Shown: piece after piece, positions 42,069 to 49,741 of the stretch
Layout: each line of letters opens with the position of its first letter
Numbering within the stretch: the stretch's first letter is position 1
Origin: Candidatus Poseidonia sp.
GTDB lineage: Archaea; Thermoplasmatota; Poseidoniia; Poseidoniales; Poseidoniaceae
Reading direction: 5' to 3'
Length of the DNA stretch: 49,741 nucleotides
Assembly (NCBI GenBank): GCA_022426155.1
Contig: JAKMEE010000042.1
Location: forward strand, 1 to 49,741
The notes under the pieces: generated by a model
Told to the model about the DNA's origin: nothing
What the model saw: the letters and a program-made list of their open reading frames with translations, nothing else
The model's database searches: none
Translations under genes and position numbers: made by a program

Positions 42069-42455
42069 TCATTCTTCCAGTTTGTATACGTGGTTGTGCC
42101 ATTGCTGGAGCGCCTCAACCATCCCCTCATCGGGTTGGCCGCGCCACACATCATCCTGGAATATACCGGACAAGCGCCCGTCAGCAAGAACAAATTCTTG
42201 AAGCGAGGGGATGAGCTCAAGGGTTTTCGTGTGATCCTTGTATATTCCTAATTCAAACACGACCCATGCCCCCTCCTCGCCCATGTACTGAGTGAATATA
42301 TCAGAGGAAAGGAACGAGACCAAATCTTCTGCAGAATGAAACGAACAAAGCATCTGCAATGTTTGATTCAGTTGTCCAACCACCTCATTAAAATGAGGCA
42401 TTTGAGCAATTTCTCGTTGCTTAACCAACGTTAGCAGCGGCAAATCCTCGCCCAT
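42069..42455 (-). CDS. Unknown small acidic protein
   Basis: 128 aa from the ATG at 42455. No family recognised. The sequence is soluble, mostly helical in composition, moderately acidic and contains a few aromatic clusters (AWVVFELGIYKDH, VWRGQPDEGMVEALQQWHNHVYKLEE). It has no Cys pairs, signal peptide or membrane helix. It is divergent from katG with only 88 bases between, so both may be read from the same region that carries the candidate Fur/PerR site. It converges with the DDAH-like gene. The reading is supported by position and absence of a better frame, not by homology. Confidence 0.5.
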   Translation of the reverse strand: MGEDLPLLTLVKQREIAQMPHFNEVVGQLNQTLQMLCSFHSAEDLVSFLSSDIFTQYMGEEGAWVVFELGIYKDHTKTLELIPSLQEFVLADGRLSGIFQDDVWRGQPDEGMVEALQQWHNHVYKLEE

Positions 42456-42498
42456 TGTATGCGCTTTGGCGTGGGCAACTTCACCCTTCCGCCTTATT

Positions 42499-42523
42499 GA
42501 GAATGAAAATCAAAACTAAATAT
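42499..42523 (+). promoter_or_regulatory. Candidate Fur/PerR operator overlapping katG TATA box
   Basis: GAGAATGAAAATCAAAACT (42499-42517) agrees with the Fur-box consensus GATAATGATAATCATTATC at 13 of 19 positions by eye, strongest in the first half. Directly overlapping is CTAAATAT (42516-42523), an archaeal TATA-like element 21-28 bases ahead of the katG ATG at 42544, as expected for a leaderless transcript. A Fur/PerR-type regulator gene lies just after katG. The site would let that regulator block TBP binding. Confidence 0.45.
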
Positions 42524-42525
42524 GA

Positions 42526-44706
<2,181 letters not shown>

Positions 44707-44738
44707 AGCAACGGGGAATGAAAAGGTGTTGAACTGTT

Positions 44739-45155
44739 ATGGTTGAGCAACGCCCCGAGCCTAACGCAAAAGGGCCACTGGGCAGCGCCTCCAAGATGAA
44801 GCGAATGACAAAACAACGCAATCTCATACTTCAGACCATCATGAACCGCCACGACCATCCGTCCGCCCAAACATTGCATGCTGAACTCCAAGAAACCCAA
44901 CCGAACATCGGCCTGGCCACAGTGTACAGAAACCTCTCCGCTTTGGTTGAATCAGGAGGTATTCTTGCCGTACCTCATGACGGTGAAGTTCGATATGACT
45001 GTAATACCGAACCCCACGCCCATGCAACATGCAATAATTGCGGCAACCTATGGGACATCCCCCTCCCCCGAGTCATCGAAACTTCTGGACCTCTTATCGA
45101 AGTTGAATCGATTGAGTTGACCGTACGTGGCCTTTGCACATCTTGTGATGCTTGA
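44739..45155 (+). CDS. Fur-family regulator, PerR-like
   Basis: 138 aa from the ATG at 44739; an ATG at 44796 (MKRMTKQRN) matches the more common shorter N-terminus. The winged helix includes TKQRNLILQTI, HPSAQTLHAEL and the recognition helix TVYRNLSALVESG. Metal-site residues are H93, H95 (EPHAHATC) and the structural zinc cysteines C98, C101, C133 and C136 (C-x2-C twice). The full complement of both zinc Cys pairs and the position directly after katG point to a PerR-type peroxide sensor rather than iron-responsive Fur, but metal specificity cannot be read from sequence. Likely co-transcribed with katG and autoregulated through it. Confidence 0.9.
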   Translation: MVEQRPEPNAKGPLGSASKMKRMTKQRNLILQTIMNRHDHPSAQTLHAELQETQPNIGLATVYRNLSALVESGGILAVPHDGEVRYDCNTEPHAHATCNNCGNLWDIPLPRVIETSGPLIEVESIELTVRGLCTSCDA

Positions 45156-45266
45156 TCGCCAAACGCCCGTTCATTTCGAATGTTTGTTCATTGATTCGCT
45201 GAAGAATTTTCGTCACCTGCCCCTCAGACTTAATGTAGTGTGGGCCATGTCATAATGAGGGTCGTT

Positions 45267-46232
45267 ATGCCTTGGAGACAGATATTAGAAAATTGCAGGC
45301 CGGGAAATTTTAATGACCCGTGGACCGAGTCATCGAATGTCTGGTTCAAACAACTTCAAGCTGCAACCAAAGGCAGAATCGGAGAACAACTTTGTCTCGA
45401 CCACTATCCGGGCTCTATACCGTATCATGTAGATGGATGCGACGTTAGAGCCGGTGAACTAGACATTGAATGTAAAGTAGCATCCCGTAGCTATGCCCAA
45501 GACAATGGACATACATGGAACCAAGTAAGACCACTTCAAAATTGGACACATTTATTCCTCATTGCCGTTGATTGTGAAAACGTAAGAGTGTTTCTCGTGC
45601 CGAAATCAGCGGTTTGGCCTTCGGCGGCAGCAATAATTCCGCTTTATGGCCTACACCATGGCGCGCAGGCCATGGAACAAATTGACCCGTCATGTCAAAT
45701 CAAAACGGGGGCCAACGACCCAATTCCTGTGGTATTTGACCAGTTTGAGATCACCGGCGTGAATTGGCAAGAGATCTTACAAAACCATAGGCCAAACGCC
45801 GACCAACCAAACGATTTGGCTTGGGCAGAATCTGAATTTCTATGGGTGCGGCACCTCCAATTAAGGCCAAGAGGAATTATGGGTGAGAGGATGTATATCG
45901 AAGGTTTAGGCGGAGAGAGAATCACGGATACTAGCCTAGGATACGATATCAGACACGACAGGGCTCGTATAGAAGCGAAATTCTCGAGTAGAACTTATTC
46001 GGGTAATTTGGCCCATCACTGGAATCAAATTCGGCCGGGAGATAATTACACACATCTTTTCCTTGTTGCAGTGGACGCAGATTCAGTCAGAGCTTTCCTC
46101 ATGACAAAGGAGGAGGCCCTGCCCTTTTCTGAAAATCAGCATGGCGGACAAGAAGACACCCAATTTATTGTGTCGACATCGACCGAAGTCATTCCAACAT
46201 GGATGTTGCCCTTCGAGGTCCGTCCTGAATAG
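45267..46232 (+). CDS. Internally duplicated PD-(D/E)XK-nuclease-like protein
   Basis: 321 aa from the ATG at 45267; ATG at 45255 adds 4 residues. It is two copies of one domain. Copy 1 (about 1-163) and copy 2 (about 165-321) share W-x(1,2)-I-L-x-N-x-R-P, W-x-E-S, G-E, a G-x-D, I-E-x-K, S-R-x-Y, W-N-Q-x-R-P, T-H-L-F-L-x-A-V-D, V-R-x-F-L and a C-terminal strand. The putative metal residues match with identical D-to-E spacing: E40, D59, E68, K70 and E207, D227, E236, K238. That is the E-...-D-...-E-x-K pattern of PD-(D/E)XK nucleases. Both sites look intact, so one chain could act like a dimeric restriction-type enzyme. No methylase is adjacent. Base composition seems more AT-rich with AGA codons, which may mean recent transfer. 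Confidence 0.6.
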   Translation: MPWRQILENCRPGNFNDPWTESSNVWFKQLQAATKGRIGEQLCLDHYPGSIPYHVDGCDVRAGELDIECKVASRSYAQDNGHTWNQVRPLQNWTHLFLIAVDCENVRVFLVPKSAVWPSAAAIIPLYGLHHGAQAMEQIDPSCQIKTGANDPIPVVFDQFEITGVNWQEILQNHRPNADQPNDLAWAESEFLWVRHLQLRPRGIMGERMYIEGLGGERITDTSLGYDIRHDRARIEAKFSSRTYSGNLAHHWNQIRPGDNYTHLFLVAVDADSVRAFLMTKEEALPFSENQHGGQEDTQFIVSTSTEVIPTWMLPFEVRPE

Positions 46233-46355
46233 GATAGGGCCCAAGATGAACCATCTCTCATTATGCGATCTTGAAGAGCGAAGAACGCACGCTGGCGAGG
46301 ACTCGGTCTTTTTGTCCGACAGGACAATACCGCCCAAACATTGACGACGAACTCC

Positions 46356-47054
46356 TTAGAAGATGTAGGCCTTCTCTTCCTCTGCGGACATTTCATCCTC
46401 TTCGTCTTCGGATTTGAATTTGTATTGGATGAACAAACTCGCAATCGAGAGAACCCCCCCCAACCCCATCAAGAGCGGATCTGCATCACTAAAACGTTGC
46501 AATCCCCACCCCATTGAAATCGATATGCCTGCCAGAATGCCCAATGACCCAATGACGCTTGAGAGCAAAGTTGGCATAATCCCCCTCAATGCGAGCCCAC
46601 CAAAGAACGCCCCGATGGTCAATAGGCCCGAGAGCAAAGGGTCCGCTTCAAAATCTAAGCCAGTGGCGTACCCAATTTGGATGATCAGATTGACGGTGAG
46701 AAAGACGATGGCGAAGGCAAACAATCGCCGGTTTCTCGCCCCACCAATGCCAGCAGCAGCCGAACCAACAATTACAGCGCAAATAAAGCGTATTTCGAAA
46801 AGGAAAGCGGGGGCCTCAGGAGGGATTGTAACCCCAGATTCAAGAACCAAATCGCGAATGTTTTCTTTACCAAAATTTTGATTGCCAACCAAATAGCCTG
46901 AAACAAACCCAAAGACACCCATCGTTAGCGATAAGACGCGTTCACCAAATACCCACATGCAGGTGGCGAGAAGAAAGATAGGGATGCCATAGGCCAACCC
47001 CCCATCTTCAACGAGGTTAACAAGGCTCGAACCAGCTCCTGAGACATCAACCAT
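46356..47054 (-). CDS. Polytopic membrane protein (DUF4203/TMEM198-like)
   Basis: 232 aa from the ATG at 47054 (MVDVSGAG); an ATG at 47072 adds 6 residues. Six or seven closely packed membrane helices are visible, rich in Gly and Ala (LSLTMGVFGFVSGYLVG, IRFICAVIVGSAAAGIGGARNRRLFAF, LLTIGAFFGGLALR, LLSSVIGSLGILAGISISMGWG). This resembles the glycine-rich helix pattern of DUF4203/TMEM198 proteins, a loose similarity. The C-terminus is cytoplasmic and acidic (SEDEEDEMSAEEEK). No transporter signature. Function unknown. The tRNA gene lies 115 bases upstream on the same strand. Confidence 0.65.
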   Translation of the reverse strand: MVDVSGAGSSLVNLVEDGGLAYGIPIFLLATCMWVFGERVLSLTMGVFGFVSGYLVGNQNFGKENIRDLVLESGVTIPPEAPAFLFEIRFICAVIVGSAAAGIGGARNRRLFAFAIVFLTVNLIIQIGYATGLDFEADPLLSGLLTIGAFFGGLALRGIMPTLLSSVIGSLGILAGISISMGWGLQRFSDADPLLMGLGGVLSIASLFIQYKFKSEDEEDEMSAEEEKAYIF

Positions 47055-47169
47055 GGCAGTGCTTTGAACCACCCGTATTTATTTCTTCAACCTCTTTATT
47101 GAGATTAAGTGCTTGATTGAATAAAACGGCAAGCAACCCACCCGTTGAACTTTTTCTTACGGAGGAGAG

Positions 47170-47253
47170 TGCAGGGGGCAGGATTCGAACCTGCGAACTC
47201 ATAGAGACTGGGACCTCATCCCAGCGCCGTTGACCAAGCTGGGCTACCCCTGC
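47170..47253 (-). tRNA. tRNA-Leu (anticodon GAG)
   Basis: On the minus strand the 84-base sequence folds as a class-II tRNA: acceptor GCAGGGG/CCCCTGC with discriminator A, D arm closed by GCC/GGC, anticodon stem CTGGG/CCCAG with loop ATGAGGT giving anticodon GAG (Leu, CUC codons), an extra arm CTC-TAT-GAG, and the T arm GCAGG-TTCGAAT-CCTGC. The long variable arm plus A73 confirms Leu. No intron and no encoded CCA, as is common in archaea. A TATA-like element lies 24-31 bases upstream. Confidence 0.95.
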
Positions 47254-47276
47254 AGTAGACTCCGCTCACACCCCGC

Positions 47277-47284
47277 GTATATCA
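47277..47284 (-). promoter_or_regulatory. TATA-like element for tRNA-Leu
   Basis: On the minus strand GTTGATATACG contains TGATATAC, whose centre is about 27 bases upstream of the tRNA 5' end at 47253. This is the usual archaeal TATA spacing. Confidence 0.5.
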
Positions 47285-47321
47285 ACACCGCGAAGTAATT
47301 TTCACATGAACCATGACGCTA

Positions 47322-47990
47322 TCACTCAATGAATACAGCAACTTCATCCAGCGATTTCCGTTGCAGGTCTGGGACTTCAGCATCCTCTGCTGGATAGCCA
47401 ACAGGCATCACGAGCATAGCCTCTTCATGAGTGGGACGATCAAGAATTTGACGAAGGAATTTCATAGGTGACGGTGTGTGTGTGAGGGTGACAAGACCCA
47501 TTCTATGTACGGCTTGGATGAACATTCCAGCAGCAATCCCACACGATTCAGTGGCGTAGTACGTCGGCCCCCACTCGCCGTTTTCTCGCAATCTTTTTTT
47601 CTGCTTGAAAAGCACCACAAGCCAGGGCGCGTCGGTAAGGTGAGTTTTCACAGCATCAGTCCCCAAAGGGTTCAACACCTCTGACCATGCCTCCGGCATC
47701 CGCTTAGTGTATGTCTTTCTCTCTTCCACTTCCGCAGCCTCACGAATTTTGATTTTGAGGTCATTTTGGCTGATCACCACCCAAGTCCATGGCTGAAGAT
47801 GGGCGCCACTCGGTGCAGTTGATCCTGCCATGATGGCTAATTCAATCAATTTTTTTTCGACGGGCTTGTTGGAAAAATGACGGGTTGTTCTTCGCAACTG
47901 CATGATTTCATAATTCTCTATGCCAAAGGCCAACATGGCTTCTTGGGAGGCCTCACTCCACTGCAAAGGGACAAACGCGGTTTCACTCAT
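47322..47990 (-). CDS. Iodotyrosine-deiodinase-like nitroreductase-fold flavoprotein
   Basis: 222 aa from the ATG at 47990 (MSETAFVPLQ). FMN-binding segment RRTTRHFSNKPV (33-44), then SGAHLQPWTWVV, typical of the nitroreductase superfamily. The later part matches the iodotyrosine deiodinase branch: an E-x3-Y-x20-K arrangement E90, Y94 and K115, followed by TDAPWLVVLFKQ, MFIQAVHRMGLVTLTHTPSP, LVMPVGYPAEDAEVPDL and KSLDEV. In mammalian deiodinase the substrate-clamping residues are Glu157, Tyr161 and Lys182, i.e. the same spacing (4 and 21), so halotyrosine-type substrates are plausible. Whether it removes iodide, bromide or reduces other substrates is not known. Confidence 0.85.
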   Translation of the reverse strand: MSETAFVPLQWSEASQEAMLAFGIENYEIMQLRRTTRHFSNKPVEKKLIELAIMAGSTAPSGAHLQPWTWVVISQNDLKIKIREAAEVEERKTYTKRMPEAWSEVLNPLGTDAVKTHLTDAPWLVVLFKQKKRLRENGEWGPTYYATESCGIAAGMFIQAVHRMGLVTLTHTPSPMKFLRQILDRPTHEEAMLVMPVGYPAEDAEVPDLQRKSLDEVAVFIE

Positions 47991-48100
47991 AAGCCTCAAC
48001 AAAGGCACGGAGTGGAAGTTCATAATCGAACGCATTCTTGACTTGCAAGACAAAAGCCACAGCAGTTAGCCGTGTCAGTGGTCAATTGCGGTTCTGAAAC

Positions 48101-49741
48101 TCAGTCCTTTCGGCGAGGGGAAATCACCGCAGCACCGAGGAGGGCCATGACTGCGAAAACACCGGTGAATCCTGGTAGGAATCCATCACCATCTGCTACC
48201 AAATCGCTGCCGTCACCAGTACCATCGCCCAGTCCATTCACAGTCAGTGTTCCTGATTCAGTATGGTGTCCATCAGTCCAAGCCACATCAAAGACATAGG
48301 TGCCATCATATCCAGCAGGAACCGAAATCAAGAGACTTGCTTCGGCTTCACCAGTTGAAGTGTACGTAGAAGTGAGATTCAAATCTGAATTTGTCATCGT
48401 TACCGTCATGTCCTGTCCTTCAGGGTCCATGCACACGACATAGATCATGTATTCAGCACCATCCATAAGCCCAATCTCGTAATCTCCACTCTCAGGTGCA
48501 GATTCAATCCCAGCTCTTGTTTCAAAGGAGCCATCGGCCATAACAGCTGCATACGCATAAGCACACATAGGCAATTTGTTCATGTCCATCTCTTCCCAGT
48601 CAATTTCATCATCTGGTAGTTCCCCGCCACTTGTCTTTTCAAGAGCGAAGGTTACTTCTTCGCTATCATCAGGGCAGTCTCCAGTGAACCAAGCATCATT
48701 GAATTCGTCGTATGTGAATGTCATGGTACTTGCAGAATCGGTGACGCTTGTGACACTCCAGGTCTCGCTGTTGTGAATCCAAATAGCTTCAATTTCACAG
48801 TCATCTCCTGACTCGTCTTCTTCATCGGAATCACCTTCGTCGGTGATTGTGAAAGTATGCGTTGTAGCACTTGCATACGGGGTTGTTTCGAAGCCAAGGA
48901 TATTTACCATTCTCATGGTGACTTCAGTGGAGCCAACGCTCAAGCCTTCGATTTCCATCCAGGAATCAACAAGTAGTCCAGGATTTCCATCCAACAGCAT
49001 ATTTTCGCCCATCTCGTCATCACCTTCGTCATCACCTTCAGTCCACATCTCACTCAGCAAATCAACTTCGTTCTGGGTGGTTTCTCCATCACCATTACCA
49101 AAGTAAACGTCAGCCATCTCCATCCATTCTTCAATGACGTCTTCATCATCGATAATCATGGTGTGAAGGAATACAAACTCCATTGTTGAATCGTCCCATT
49201 GCTCAAACCAGATGTCGACAGTGGCCGAACCAAACAAAACATCGTCTCCCTCAGTATTTCCGCCGTCATCCTCTTCGTAGATGCAGATGTCTTCACGGAC
49301 CCATTTGTTGTAGTAACTCGAGTCTGCGAACACGGTTGCAGTAAGGGTATAGCACCCCTCTTGCAAAACAACGCCTTCGAGTGAGACATGATACACCATT
49401 TCACCACCAGTCCCACTCATATAGAAATCTGAAGCTTGTATGGTAAGGCCCATCAGCATGGAATTAGCAATCTGGTCTCTGAGTTCAAATTCAACATAAT
49501 CAACATCTTCAAACCCATAGTAAATGGTGAACAGAGGATCTGCATAATCACCAGCGCTGCTATCCCAGTTGTCGGTAAGATAGGCTTCGACATACAGCTC
49601 TGAGCCGTCATCAACATCGCCACCTTCATCTTCACCATCAGGACAATCATCAACACCATCATTGACGAATTCCATAGAAATATTTGTTCCATCCATGCAG
49701 TCAAACCAGTTGTCGACAACTCCATCACCGTCAAAGTCTTG
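48101..49741 (-). CDS. PGF-CTERM surface protein, C-terminal part (runs off right edge)
   Basis: The frame stays open to the window end, giving at least 546 residues; the ATG at 49696 is internal. Near the visible N-terminus DFDGDGVVDN and CMDGT...NDGVDDCPDGEDEG resemble calcium/LDL-receptor class-A-like acidic Cys repeats. The middle is acidic, Asp/Glu/Thr-rich and beta-strand-like, typical of archaeal surface glycoproteins. The C-terminus LPGFTGVFAVMALLGAAV followed by ISPRRKD matches the PGF-CTERM sorting signal recognised by archaeosortase A, which would lipid-anchor it. No peptidase or ligand domain identified. Confidence 0.8.
   Translation of the reverse strand, partial: QDFDGDGVVDNWFDCMDGTNISMEFVNDGVDDCPDGEDEGGDVDDGSELYVEAYLTDNWDSSAGDYADPLFTIYYGFEDVDYVEFELRDQIANSMLMGLTIQASDFYMSGTGGEMVYHVSLEGVVLQEGCYTLTATVFADSSYYNKWVREDICIYEEDDGGNTEGDDVLFGSATVDIWFEQWDDSTMEFVFLHTMIIDDEDVIEEWMEMADVYFGNGDGETTQNEVDLLSEMWTEGDDEGDDEMGENMLLDGNPGLLVDSWMEIEGLSVGSTEVTMRMVNILGFETTPYASATTHTFTITDEGDSDEEDESGDDCEIEAIWIHNSETWSVTSVTDSASTMTFTYDEFNDAWFTGDCPDDSEEVTFALEKTSGGELPDDEIDWEEMDMNKLPMCAYAYAAVMADGSFETRAGIESAPESGDYEIGLMDGAEYMIYVVCMDPEGQDMTVTMTNSDLNLTSTYTSTGEAEASLLISVPAGYDGTYVFDVAWTDGHHTESGTLTVNGLGDGTGDGSDLVADGDGFLPGFTGVFAVMALLGAAVISPRRKD

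Overview
The window looks like a piece of a planktonic marine euryarchaeal genome, most likely Marine Group II (Candidatus Poseidoniales). Archaeal markers are the rpl18a (LX) - prefoldin alpha - ftsY cluster, a geranylgeranylglyceryl phosphate synthase, a beta-CASP RNase of the archaeal CPSF type, archaeal TATA elements and a PGF-CTERM surface protein. A type-1 proteorhodopsin, bacterial-type uvrA, katG and a fatty-acid-desaturase-like enzyme, together with many secreted or membrane peptidases, fit the photoheterotrophic, protein-degrading lifestyle known for MGII. The assignment rests on gene content only. Coding density is very high and many neighbours overlap by 4 bases.

Left part (1-12 kb). 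A minus-strand block runs rpl18a, pfdA, ftsY, a DUF1844 protein, a membrane-anchored receiver-domain protein and the start of a lipoprotein cut by the window edge. Divergent from it is a large cell-surface subtilisin with calcium-binding repeats. An MreB/MamK-like actin and a long coiled-coil protein follow. A GGGP synthase and an exporter-type ABC protein are divergent from each other.

Middle (12-28 kb). Proteorhodopsin with a Lys at the proton-donor position, a DUF3147-like membrane protein, an acyltransferase-like membrane protein, purQ, a PurS-PurS-PurL fusion, uvrA, a zinc-ribbon membrane protein and a RluA pseudouridine synthase. Next is a molybdenum/tungsten group: moeA, a fused permease-ATPase of TupBC type, and the TupA-like binding lipoprotein. 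A small zinc protein and the beta-CASP RNase end this part.

Right part (28-50 kb). A ferredoxin / short geranylgeranyl-reductase-like flavoprotein / desaturase cluster is followed by a second subtilisin, AlaX, an M50 protease and two paralogous M28 peptidase lipoproteins. The M28 pair flanks a membrane protein, an LVIVD beta-propeller protein and SCO1. Then come a DDAH-like amidinohydrolase, katG with a Fur/PerR-type regulator and a candidate operator, and an internally duplicated PD-(D/E)XK-like protein. The window ends with a DUF4203/TMEM198-like membrane protein, tRNA-Leu(GAG), an iodotyrosine-deiodinase-like flavoprotein and a partial PGF-CTERM surface protein.

The items that look least described are the tandem PD-(D/E)XK protein, the ferredoxin-flavoprotein-desaturase module, the actin/coiled-coil pair and the deiodinase homologue with a conserved substrate triad. 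No CRISPR array, insertion sequence, rRNA or integrase was seen.
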